Both the position numbers and the translations under genes were made by a program. A DNA stretch of 64,000 nt. Source: Vibrio maritimus. Its GTDB lineage: Bacteria; Pseudomonadota; Gammaproteobacteria; Enterobacterales; Vibrionaceae. Under the pieces are notes generated by a model that searched no databases, was not told where the DNA came from, and worked only from the letters and a program-made list of their open reading frames with translations. The stretch's first letter is position 1. Each line of letters starts with the position of its first letter. The DNA lies in assembly GCF_021441885.1 (NCBI RefSeq), contig NZ_CP090438.1:3224001-3288000 (forward strand). Direction: 5' to 3'. Shown here piece after piece: positions 16,504 through 24,617 of this stretch.

Positions 16504-16860
16504 CTAGAAGGTTAATACTTTATGACATTGATTGAGTTCATCAGCAATCGCGGACGCTGAGACAACTTGAGCAGAGATAAGCAACTCTTCTTCTGTTAAG
16601 CGATAACGCTCTAGGCTTTGCTCACAGACAAACACTTGCTCAATGTCGTAAAGATCCATCAGTTTGAATGCGCTGATATAGTCTCTAGATAGGATAGACT
16701 GAGTTTCCTGCCCTTTACGGAGCTGATTCACGCCATTTCCGACAAAGAACACTTTGATGTCTTCAGTAAATGCAGACGTCGCGAGCAGCGCATCCAAGCC
16801 TTCTCTACCCGCAGCACTCGCATGCGGTAGTGAGCTAAATACAAAAGCTAATGTTGTCAA
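16504..16860 (-). CDS. tusC: Sulfurtransferase complex subunit TusC
   Basis: TusC is the DsrF-like subunit of the TusBCD sulfur relay. The 118-residue product begins MTTLAFVFSSLPHASAAGRE, with the DsrE/F fold pattern of a first strand followed by a Gly-rich helix (SSLPHASAAGREGLDALLAT). Its start overlaps the tusD stop by four bases, so the two are translationally coupled. Confidence 0.94.
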   Translation of the reverse strand: MTTLAFVFSSLPHASAAGREGLDALLATSAFTEDIKVFFVGNGVNQLRKGQETQSILSRDYISAFKLMDLYDIEQVFVCEQSLERYRLTEEELLISAQVVSASAIADELNQCHKVLTF

Positions 16861-17252
16861 AACTGCACCACCCTATCTTGAGTCAGCATCGCACTGGCAA
16901 GACTGCCCAGCCCGGCTTGCTCGAAGCCGCTGGCTAAGTTGTCGGCATCACGTTGATGCTGCGACGCCTCATCGCTCCCTAACACGCCACGACGCAATGA
17001 AGCCGCAACGCAGGTTTCTAGGCGAACACCATGCTCTGTCGCGAGCGCTTGCCAGGCTGAGACCAAATCGAACTCATCATTGGCAGGTACCGTTAAGCGA
17101 GAAGCATTGTGAACGCCGTCTTGATAAAAGAAGACACTGACAAGCTTATGCCCTTTGGCGATCAGCGCGTTGGCAAATTGATAGGCGTTACGCGCTGACT
17201 GGCTTCCGTACACGGAGCCATTTACCACTAGACTGTAGGTCAAGGCAGACAA
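16857..17252 (-). CDS. tusD: Sulfurtransferase complex subunit TusD
   Basis: TusD carries the catalytic cysteine of the TusBCD complex, which takes sulfur from TusA. The 131-residue product has that cysteine at residue 81 in the conserved LETCVAASLRRGV motif. The N-terminal DsrE-like segment is SLVVNGSVYGSQSARNAYQF. It starts directly after the yheO stop with no spacer, so yheO and tusDCB are probably one unit. Confidence 0.95.
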   Translation of the reverse strand: MSALTYSLVVNGSVYGSQSARNAYQFANALIAKGHKLVSVFFYQDGVHNASRLTVPANDEFDLVSAWQALATEHGVRLETCVAASLRRGVLGSDEASQHQRDADNLASGFEQAGLGSLASAMLTQDRVVQF

Positions 17253-17963
17253 TTACTCGTCCTCGGTCTTACGCTGACGAATATACAGGTAAACGGTGTG
17301 TTTCGAGATATTCAATCTATCGGCAACGCGGTTAATGGCATCTTTGATATCGAAGATCCCCTTGTCATAGAGCTCCATAACAATCTGACGATTCTTAGTG
17401 TTGTTAGACACTGACTTGTCGGCATTGATATCTTCAATCGTACGCTCTACCGTTTGATCAACAAGCTCTTCTACATCACTCGCGAAGTTAACCGATGAGG
17501 CCGCATCTTTGGCATCTTGTGTCGGCATAAAGGATTGAAGAATCTGTGAGAACGGCGCATCTAGGTTGACGTTGATACACAGCAGACCAATCACTCGGTT
17601 ATCACCGTTGCGGATAGCAATAGTAATCGACTTCATCAATACGCCACCTTTGGCGCGAGTGAAGTAAGAGCGAGAGAAGTTGCGCTCAGAGCCTTCAATA
17701 TCTTTCAGCATTTTAAGCGCTAAGTCGGTGATGGGTGACCCCACCTGACGCCCCGTGTTCTCGCCGTTAGCGATCTTTACTGCTGACGTGTTCAACGACT
17801 CAAGTGAGTGCAAAACGATTTCACAGAATGGTCCGATCAAGCTCGCAAGCCCATCTACCACCGCTTCATAGGATTGTAAGATGATTTTGTCGTGCTCGCT
17901 AAATGGTGCCACGTCAACCGACTCCATCTCGAGCAATTCATCTGGGTTAGAAATTTCAGTCAC
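17253..17963 (-). CDS. yheO: YheO-type transcriptional regulator (PAS-like plus HTH)
   Basis: The 236-residue product has a PAS-like YheO sensor domain (about residues 25-145, including CEIVLHSLESLNTSAVKIAN and VIGLLCINVNLDAPFSQIL) and a C-terminal helix-turn-helix (about 195-230, ending ISKHTVYLYIRQRKTEDE). This architecture is shared with E. coli YheO and the DauR regulator. Lying directly upstream of tusD, as in E. coli, suggests a role tied to this operon, but its target and ligand are unknown. Confidence 0.9.
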   Translation of the reverse strand: MTEISNPDELLEMESVDVAPFSEHDKIILQSYEAVVDGLASLIGPFCEIVLHSLESLNTSAVKIANGENTGRQVGSPITDLALKMLKDIEGSERNFSRSYFTRAKGGVLMKSITIAIRNGDNRVIGLLCINVNLDAPFSQILQSFMPTQDAKDAASSVNFASDVEELVDQTVERTIEDINADKSVSNNTKNRQIVMELYDKGIFDIKDAINRVADRLNISKHTVYLYIRQRKTEDE

Positions 17964-18106
17964 TGTAGTTGGACCCTAACGATACTTAAAAAAATTACCG
18001 TAAGTTTATCAGAAAATTTGAGAGCTACCTCTATGTATGTATCCAACAAGTGATTTAGGGCAAAAAAAGTGCTGTTTTTTCTTACACCTGAAATAAACCG
18101 CAATAA

Positions 18107-18132
18107 AAAAGGCTCACCGTAGTGAGCCTTTT
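18107..18132. terminator. Terminator after fkpA
   Basis: AAAAGGCTCAC-CGTA-GTGAGCCTTTT is an 11-pair stem with a four-base loop. On the minus strand it is followed by a T-run, and it lies 18 bases after the fkpA stop. Confidence 0.9.
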
Positions 18133-18150
18133 GTCATGCAATATCAAGCA

Positions 18151-18939
18151 TTATTGCGTTGCTTGAGCGTCATCGCCTTCAATTTTCAGTAGTTCAACTT
18201 CAAATACTAGCGTTGAGTTAGCAGGGATAGTCGGAGTATCTTGCTCACCGTATGCTAGCTCTGGCGGGATAACAAACTTGTACTTAGAACCCACAGTCAT
18301 CAGCTGAACGCCTTCTGTCCAACCTGGGATAACGCGGTTAAGTGGGAACGTTGCTGGCTCACCACGATCGTAAGAGCTATCGAACTGAGTGCCGTCGATA
18401 AGCGTGCCTTTGTAATGAACCTGAACGGTATCAGTCTCTTTAGGCTTGTCACCAGTACCTTCTGTTTCTACTTGGTAAAGTAAACCAGATTCCGTCGCTG
18501 TTACGCCTTCTTGTTTCGCAAACTCAGTGCGGAAATCATCACCCGCCTTCATTGCAGCTGCTGCTTTCTCTTCAGCTTGCTTTTGCATCGTTTCCGCAAC
18601 GCGCTTGTCTAGACCTTCTAGCGCCGCGCGGATCTCGTCTTCACTTAGCTCAGCATTACCAGCAAACGCCTGCTCAATACCTTTAAGTACCAGCTCTTTC
18701 TTAAGCTCAATACCAAACTCTGCTGGTTTCTCGATGCTTGTGCTTAGGTAGTTAGCAAAAGACACACCGATTGCGTAAGCCGCTTTGTCATCTTCTGTTT
18801 TAAAGTGAACCGCTTTACCTGTTTCAGCTTGTACTTGCTCTTGCGCTGCTGGCTCAACTTTTGGTTCTTCTTCTTTTTGACAACCGACTGCCAACATAAC
18901 TGTCGCAGCAAGTAGCGACACTTTAAATAGTGATTTCAT
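18151..18939 (-). CDS. fkpA: FKBP-type peptidyl-prolyl isomerase FkpA, predicted lipoprotein
   Basis: FkpA is a periplasmic chaperone and proline isomerase. The 262-residue product has an N-terminal FKBP_N dimerisation domain (about residues 48-145, AIGVSFANYLSTSIEKPAEF to the EEKAAAAMKAG coiled segment) and a C-terminal FKBP domain (about 165-255, VQVHYKGTLIDGTQFDSSYD, IPPELAYGE). Unlike the soluble E. coli protein it has a lipobox, MLAVGC, with Cys20 followed by Gln, suggesting outer-membrane anchoring. The minus-strand gene is divergent from the WD40 gene. Confidence 0.93.
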   Translation of the reverse strand: MKSLFKVSLLAATVMLAVGCQKEEEPKVEPAAQEQVQAETGKAVHFKTEDDKAAYAIGVSFANYLSTSIEKPAEFGIELKKELVLKGIEQAFAGNAELSEDEIRAALEGLDKRVAETMQKQAEEKAAAAMKAGDDFRTEFAKQEGVTATESGLLYQVETEGTGDKPKETDTVQVHYKGTLIDGTQFDSSYDRGEPATFPLNRVIPGWTEGVQLMTVGSKYKFVIPPELAYGEQDTPTIPANSTLVFEVELLKIEGDDAQATQ

Positions 18940-19104
18940 TTATTTCTCCAATGATGGACATTCTTGTAGACTTAATACCTAGCCATGCTTTAAGAATAAC
19001 GTTCAGCAAGCATGCATAACTAACTAAATCTAGTAACTATTTCCTAGTAGCTCAAACTATAAATATACTAGCTTAAACTCAATACTCAACGTGGAATAAC
19101 AGTA

Positions 19105-20088
19105 ATGATGCGAATAATATCTCATTCTGTGCTGTGGTTAATTGTCATCAGCCTGTTAAATGGTTGCCTATTCTCCACAGACTCAGAAAAACGTTGGGAC
19201 CTAGCGCTTGAAGGCTCAACCGCAATGGCACTGAGCCGAGACGCGAGATTCGCACTCCTCTATTCCAAACAGCAACACCTACAGCTTTGGGATCTCGAAC
19301 AAAATAAGATCCTAGCTCGCTTGGGTATTCAAGACCCTGACGAAAACATTATTTCCCTTATTCGCTTTAGCGACAATGGACGCTTTGCCGTTACTGCCAC
19401 TCAAACCAATTTCGCTATTTGGGACCTAGCTTGGTCTCAATCAACGGGGCTTTGGTCGATCTCAGATGGATTAATTCAAGACATCGCACTCGGTAATTCT
19501 GGTGACGAAGTCCTCGTTGGTCTGAGTAATGGTAAAGCAATATTTATCGATTTAGTCACTGGAAGGCGGCTAGAGTTCCTTGCTCACGTAGAAAAAGTTA
19601 ATTCCGTGTCGCTATCGCCTAACGGTAAATACGCACTATCTGGAGGCAATGACCATAACGCCTATTTCTGGAGTACAGAATCTGGTCAGATATTACACCG
19701 TTTTGAACATCAGCAACGTGTTGGAACGGTCGAACTACAGAGAGATGGGTTATTTGCGCTTACGTCTGATACAGGTAATGACGCGATTATTTGGGATTTA
19801 ACATCGGGTAAGCAGATTAGTCAGCTCAGTACCTGGACCCGACAATTGATCTTTTCCTCGGCCCGCTTTTCTGATGATGGTAAGCGACTAGTCACCGGCT
19901 CTCCCTCTTCACGTCTCATGGTCTGGGATAGTGAAACGGGAAAACGACTTGAGGGGTTCGAAGTGGAATTGCTAAAAGATGTTCGTCCGCCACGAGGAGT
20001 AGTGTATGATGCCGCCTTTGAGAGCAACCAGCGCGTGCTTTCTGCCTCGTCAGCTGGTGTCATCCAAGCTTGGAAAATTAGTGAGTAA
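19105..20088 (+). CDS. WD40-repeat beta-propeller lipoprotein
   Basis: The 327-residue product begins with a signal peptide and lipobox (WLIVISLLNGC, Cys near residue 21), then holds WD40-like repeats across the rest, each about 40 residues and recognisable by tails such as LQLWDLEQNK, FAIWDLAWS, NAYFWSTESGQ, AIIWDLTSGKQ and LMVWDSETGKR. This fits a small beta-propeller at the periplasmic face of a membrane, probably a protein-binding scaffold. Two ATG codons stand in tandem; either could be the start. The stop is four bases before slyX, so the two are likely cotranscribed. No specific function is known to me. Confidence 0.8.
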   Translation: MMRIISHSVLWLIVISLLNGCLFSTDSEKRWDLALEGSTAMALSRDARFALLYSKQQHLQLWDLEQNKILARLGIQDPDENIISLIRFSDNGRFAVTATQTNFAIWDLAWSQSTGLWSISDGLIQDIALGNSGDEVLVGLSNGKAIFIDLVTGRRLEFLAHVEKVNSVSLSPNGKYALSGGNDHNAYFWSTESGQILHRFEHQQRVGTVELQRDGLFALTSDTGNDAIIWDLTSGKQISQLSTWTRQLIFSSARFSDDGKRLVTGSPSSRLMVWDSETGKRLEGFEVELLKDVRPPRGVVYDAAFESNQRVLSASSAGVIQAWKISE

Positions 20089-20092
20089 CCTT

Positions 20093-20320
20093 ATGAGCAA
20101 TAAAGAGATTCAAGCTCTCGAAGAGAGAATCAATGATATGGAGTGCAAAATGGCATTCCAAGAGCAGACCATCGAAGAACTCAATGATGCGTTGACTCAG
20201 CAACAGTTGCTGATCAGTAAAATGCAAGACCAGATGAAATATGTGGTTGGCAAAGTGAAAAACATGGATACCTCAAACTTGGCAGATCCATCAGAAGAGA
20301 CACCACCGCCGCACTATTAA
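20093..20320 (+). CDS. slyX: SlyX family protein
   Basis: SlyX is a small conserved coiled-coil protein of unknown function. The ATG at 20093 gives 75 residues starting MSNKEIQALEERINDMECKM, almost all heptad-patterned, with the family tail PSEETPPPHY. A longer frame from 20006 would overlap the WD40 gene and has no support. In E. coli slyX lies beside fkpA, as it nearly does here. Confidence 0.93.
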   Translation: MSNKEIQALEERINDMECKMAFQEQTIEELNDALTQQQLLISKMQDQMKYVVGKVKNMDTSNLADPSEETPPPHY

Positions 20321-20347
20321 GTCACTGTGTCATCAAATAGAAAAAAC

Positions 20348-20374
20348 AAAGCCCCAGTTTCTTACTGGGGCTTT
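20348..20374. terminator. Bidirectional terminator between slyX and rlmB
   Basis: AAAGCCCCAGT-TTCTT-ACTGGGGCTTT is an 11-pair stem between the convergent slyX and rlmB genes, flanked by A and T tracts that suit both directions. Confidence 0.9.
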
Positions 20375-20392
20375 GTCGTTCTAGCATACTGA

Positions 20393-21130
20393 TTACAGAG
20401 CGCGTTGGCGAACCGCTTCAAAAAGACAAATACCTGATGCTACCGAGACGTTTAAGCTCGATACCGCACCAGCCATTGGGATCTTGATAAGGTCATCACA
20501 GGTTTCACGAGTCAGGCGGCGCATACCATCACCCTCTGCGCCCATGACAACCGCTAGAGAGCCAGACAGCTTCGCTTGATAAATATCGTGCGTCGCTTCA
20601 CCTGCCGTTCCAACAATCCAGATGCCTTTTTCTTGTAGCGCACGCATTGTACGTGCCAAGTTGGTTACTCGGATAAGAGGAACAGTCTCAGCAGCGCCAC
20701 ACGCGACCTTGCTAACCGTCGCCGTCATCGGAGCAGAACGGTCCTTCGGTACAATCACCGCCGCTACACCTGCCGCATCCGCGTTGCGTAGACATGCGCC
20801 AAGGTTATGCGGGTCGGTGACACCATCTAAAATAAGCAGTAACGGCTGTTCATGCTGCGCTAATACATCATCGAGATCGTTTTCATTGAGCTGCTTAGCC
20901 GGTTTTACCTTGGCAATGATGCCTTGGTGATTCGCACCGCTGGCTTTGTCATCCAGTGTTTTGCGGTTCATTTGCTGAATCGACACACCAATTTGGTTGA
21001 GTTCGTTCAACAGCGGCATCAAGCGATCGTCTTGACGCCCTTTTAGTACATAGGCTTCCACAAAGCGTACTGGGTCTTTTTCAAGTACCGCTTTAATCGC
21101 ATGGATGCCGTAAATAAATTCATTACTCAT
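20393..21130 (-). CDS. rlmB: 23S rRNA 2'-O-ribose G2251 methyltransferase RlmB
   Basis: RlmB methylates G2251 in the P loop of 23S rRNA using S-adenosylmethionine. The 245-residue product has the N-terminal substrate-binding domain (YGIHAIKAVLEKDP) and the SPOUT knot motifs DGVTDPHNLGACLRNADAAG, VVMGAEGDGMRRLTRETCD and AVSSLNVSVASGICLFEAV. It follows rnr by 18 bases, as in E. coli, suggesting one operon. Confidence 0.97.
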   Translation of the reverse strand: MSNEFIYGIHAIKAVLEKDPVRFVEAYVLKGRQDDRLMPLLNELNQIGVSIQQMNRKTLDDKASGANHQGIIAKVKPAKQLNENDLDDVLAQHEQPLLLILDGVTDPHNLGACLRNADAAGVAAVIVPKDRSAPMTATVSKVACGAAETVPLIRVTNLARTMRALQEKGIWIVGTAGEATHDIYQAKLSGSLAVVMGAEGDGMRRLTRETCDDLIKIPMAGAVSSLNVSVASGICLFEAVRQRAL

Positions 21131-21148
21131 GGAATAATCCTGAATTCG

Positions 21149-23629
21149 TTATTTCTTCGCTTTACCGCGAGCCTTATTTTGGCGCGCCTTATTCTTGCGT
21201 GATTTGGTGGCTTTGGACTTCTTACGCTTATGAGGAAGTACATCCTCTTCTTGTCCATCTGGGCGTTTGGTGGCTTCGACCATCGGCTTCGCTGCTTTAG
21301 GGCTGCGCTTGCCTCTTACCTCAGCGACACGCTGTTTCGCTTTGGCTTTTTTCTTTTCAGCTTCAGCCATGCGTTTTTTAGCCGTCTTTCCTTTGCCACG
21401 TAGCTTACGACTTGTTTCGACTAATTCAAAGTCTATTTGCTTATCATCGAGGTTAACCGACAGCACTTTCACTTTAACGGCATCGCCCAAACGGTAAATC
21501 GCACCGAAGCTTTCACCGATAAGTCTTTGACCAATAGGGTCAAATTGATAGTAGTCGTTCGCCAGTGACGAAATATGCACTAGGCCATCGATGTGCAGCT
21601 CTGTTAAGCGCACGAAGAAGCCAAAACCAGTCACGTTGGCAATCACGCCATCAAGGACTTCACCTACGTGGTCTTGCATGTACTCACACTTGAGCCAATC
21701 GGCCACATCACGGGTTGCGTCATCGGCGCGACGCTCGGTCATAGAACACTGCTCACCGTAGTAATCCATATCGTCAAACGAATAGTGGTAACCACCGGTT
21801 GGCGTCCAGCGGTCGGTATTGCGGCCTTCTTGTTTGGCAATGAGATACTTGATTGCTCGGTGCAGCAGCAAATCTGGGTAACGACGAATTGGCGACGTAA
21901 AGTGCGCATAGCGTTTTAGCGCCAAACCAAAGTGTCCGGCGTTATCCGCATTGTAAACTGCCTGCTTCATAGAACGCAGCAGCATAGTTTGAATCAGCTC
22001 TTTATCTTGGCGCTCACCAATCTTTTTAATCAGCTCAGCATAGTCGGTCGGTGATGGCTCAAGACCGCCAGATAGATCAAGACCTAATTCGCCAAGGAAA
22101 TCCCTAAAACCTTGCAGTCTCTCTTCACCCGGAGTTTCGTGCACTCGGTATAGAGCCGGCTCTTTGGCTTTTTCTACCAAAGAAGCAGAAGCGATATTCG
22201 CCAGAATCATACACTCTTCAATGATCTTGTGTGCGTCATTGCGAACCACAGGTTCGATGCGGTCGATCTTACGCTCGGCATTGAAAATGAACTTAGTTTC
22301 AACCGTTTCAAACTCAATCGCTCCACGATTATCACGGGCACCCTTGAGCACTTTATACATGTTGTGCAGCTCATGAAGGTGAGGAACCACAGCGCTGTAG
22401 CGCTCACGAAGCTCTTCGTTACCCTCGAGAATGTCGCTCACCTTGTTGTAAGTCAGACGCGCATGGGAGTTCATCACCGCTTCATAGTGTTTGTAGCCTG
22501 AAAGCTTGCCGGTCTCAGAAATGGTCATTTCACACACCATACACAAGCGATCCACTTGTGGGTTGAGTGAACAAAGGCCATTAGAGAGCACCTCTGGAAG
22601 CATAGGCACGACCTGAGACGGGAAGTAAACCGAGTTACCGCGCACGATCGCTTCTTTGTCGAGTGGGGTATCTGGGCGAACGTAGTAGCTGACATCCGCA
22701 ATGGCGACCCATAAACGCCAACCACCGCTTTTCTTACGCTCACAGTAAACCGCATCGTCGAAGTCTCGGGCGTCTTCACCATCGATTGTGACTAGAGGCA
22801 GTTCTCGAAGATCGACACGCCCTTCCTTGGCTTCTTCTGGGACAAACTCACCAAATTGCTTGACCTGCTTGTCGACTTCTTCAGGCCATTCATGAGGAAT
22901 TTGATGTGTGCGGATCGCAATCTGCGTCTCCATACCTGGTGCCATGTTCTCACCGAGTACTTCCACCACTTGTCCCATCATGCCACGCGAGCGACTGCCG
23001 CGGTCAGTTACTTCAACCACCACCACATTACCCATACGAGCACCACCACGATGCTCATTAGGGATCAAGATGTCTTGGCTGATGCGAGAATCATCCGCAA
23101 CCACGTAGGCATAGCCGTATTCCATAAAGAAACGACCGACAACTTGGGTTTTTCGCTCTTCTAAAACGCGAACCAAACGGCCTTCTTTTCGGCCACGCTT
23201 GTCGGTACCCGATGGTTGAACCAATACGAAATCACCGTGTAGCAGGGTACGCATTTGATGATGTGGTAGCAGCACATCATTATCTTTATTCATGCTCCCT
23301 TCAGGTCGAACCCAGCCATGACCATCTTTATGGCCGATGACATAGCCTTTGATCATTTCTAGCTTGTCAGGGAGTGCATAACACTGACGTCGAGTAAACA
23401 CCAACTGCCCATCGCGCTCCATTGCGCGCAAGCGACGGCGCAATCCTTCATACTGCTCTTCACCAGATAGACCCAATGCTTCGAACAGATCGTTTCTGTT
23501 CATGGGTACGTTAACACTTTCTAGGAAATCAGAGATGAACTCTCGGCTTGGGATGGGATTTTCGTAGTTCTCAGACTCTCTTGCTGCAAAAGGGTCGTCT
23601 ACTTTTATATCGCTAGGCTTGTTCGACAT
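21149..23629 (-). CDS. rnr: Ribonuclease R
   Basis: RNase R is a processive 3'-5' exoribonuclease that degrades structured RNA and works in trans-translation and cold growth. The 826-residue product has an N-terminal winged-helix region, cold-shock domains (IGHKDGHGWVRPEG, HGDFVLVQPSG), the RNB catalytic domain with VTIDGEDARDFDDAVYCE, an S1 domain (VGEVLDGVIANVTGFGFFVR) and a Lys/Arg-rich tail of about 80 residues. It lies upstream of rlmB as in E. coli. Confidence 0.97.
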   Translation of the reverse strand: MSNKPSDIKVDDPFAARESENYENPIPSREFISDFLESVNVPMNRNDLFEALGLSGEEQYEGLRRRLRAMERDGQLVFTRRQCYALPDKLEMIKGYVIGHKDGHGWVRPEGSMNKDNDVLLPHHQMRTLLHGDFVLVQPSGTDKRGRKEGRLVRVLEERKTQVVGRFFMEYGYAYVVADDSRISQDILIPNEHRGGARMGNVVVVEVTDRGSRSRGMMGQVVEVLGENMAPGMETQIAIRTHQIPHEWPEEVDKQVKQFGEFVPEEAKEGRVDLRELPLVTIDGEDARDFDDAVYCERKKSGGWRLWVAIADVSYYVRPDTPLDKEAIVRGNSVYFPSQVVPMLPEVLSNGLCSLNPQVDRLCMVCEMTISETGKLSGYKHYEAVMNSHARLTYNKVSDILEGNEELRERYSAVVPHLHELHNMYKVLKGARDNRGAIEFETVETKFIFNAERKIDRIEPVVRNDAHKIIEECMILANIASASLVEKAKEPALYRVHETPGEERLQGFRDFLGELGLDLSGGLEPSPTDYAELIKKIGERQDKELIQTMLLRSMKQAVYNADNAGHFGLALKRYAHFTSPIRRYPDLLLHRAIKYLIAKQEGRNTDRWTPTGGYHYSFDDMDYYGEQCSMTERRADDATRDVADWLKCEYMQDHVGEVLDGVIANVTGFGFFVRLTELHIDGLVHISSLANDYYQFDPIGQRLIGESFGAIYRLGDAVKVKVLSVNLDDKQIDFELVETSRKLRGKGKTAKKRMAEAEKKKAKAKQRVAEVRGKRSPKAAKPMVEATKRPDGQEEDVLPHKRKKSKATKSRKNKARQNKARGKAKK

Positions 23630-23733
23630 AGTCTGACCTATATTTTAGGAGGGATAGGTCGATTATAACTGACGCAGCAGATAAGCTACAGAATTGCTTT
23701 ACCTTTCTGCATCAGATTTAGAAGATTTAACGG

Positions 23734-24372
23734 CTACCAGAAGGTCGAACGACGCTTTGCTCGTGCAATGATGTTTTCCGGCATGCGCTGCTCAAGACCG
23801 CGCCTTAGCATAGAGATACGTTTGTGCTTACGACCGTCCGGTGTGACCGAGTTATAAAGCCAACGGTAAGCATCTTCATAATCCAGCGGGCTGCCGTAAT
23901 CTCGCAGTAGCAGTTCAGCAAGTTGAATCCTCGCATCAATGTTGCCCATCGACGCTGCCTCACGGAAATACGGGATAGCTCGCTCTTTGTCTTGCTGAAC
24001 AAAAGTGCCTTTTGAGTAGTAGCGACCAAGTTGTTCAAGGGCAACAGGCAAACCTTGATGAGCGGCGTTCTCCATATAATAAAGCCCAAGCTCAACATCT
24101 TGAGGAACACAAACGCCCCATGCCAGCATGTCCCCATAAAGAAACTCATAAGATGGCAGACTGATACGTGTGGCACGAGCCATGATGTCTTCGACAAGCT
24201 GACAATTATCTTCTTTCACGCGGGCTAGGTGTCGGTTCTCTTCAATCAAACCGATCAGCTCATCCTCGGAGTAAATCGGAATAGGCGCACCCACTTCTTT
24301 ACTGTGCGCTGCTTTTACAGGGCCGAGTAGCGCCATGCAAACAAGTGCTGCCAGTTTGTGTCGCTTAATCAC
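23734..24372 (-). CDS. motX: Sodium-driven polar flagellar motor protein MotX
   Basis: MotX, with MotY, forms the T ring beneath the polar flagellar basal body and is needed to hold PomAB stators in place. The 212-residue product has a signal peptide (LAALVCMALLGPVKAAHSKE), a short N-terminal region, then Sel1-like repeats (GDMLAWGVCVPQDVELGLYY, QLGRYYSKGTFVQQDKERAI, QLAELLLRDYGSPLDYEDAY). The rnr-motX-purA neighbourhood is one I recall from Vibrio. It is one of the best genus clues in the window. Confidence 0.9.
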   Translation of the reverse strand: MIKRHKLAALVCMALLGPVKAAHSKEVGAPIPIYSEDELIGLIEENRHLARVKEDNCQLVEDIMARATRISLPSYEFLYGDMLAWGVCVPQDVELGLYYMENAAHQGLPVALEQLGRYYSKGTFVQQDKERAIPYFREAASMGNIDARIQLAELLLRDYGSPLDYEDAYRWLYNSVTPDGRKHKRISMLRRGLEQRMPENIIARAKRRSTFW

Positions 24373-24574
24373 TAATCCTGCTCCTCATGCTTAGAAACTG
24401 CCTTCCACCAATAACTTGTCATTGGTCTCATTTTTATCGGCAGTCATCCGCCACGCTTTAGAAAAAACGGCAATATTTTGCCACTTTTCTTTCATCGAGT
24501 CGAAGCAACGTCAAATACTTGGCACAAGATCACACTAAGCAACTGAATAAACGTAAAAACAGCAGATACAAAAA

Positions 24575-24596
24575 AGCCAGCGACATGTCGCTGGCT
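24575..24596 (-). terminator. Terminator after purA
   Basis: AGCCAGCGACATGTCGCTGGCT is a perfect palindromic stem. On the minus strand it is followed by TTTTTTG, and it lies 22 bases after the purA stop. Confidence 0.9.
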
Positions 24597-24617
24597 CTCA
24601 ATACTTACAAGGCTAAA

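Noticed and set aside
18940..19104. A sigma-E promoter for fkpA
   Set aside because: A GAAC-type -35 and a GTCTA-type -10 are present but about 26 bases apart, too far for sigma-E.
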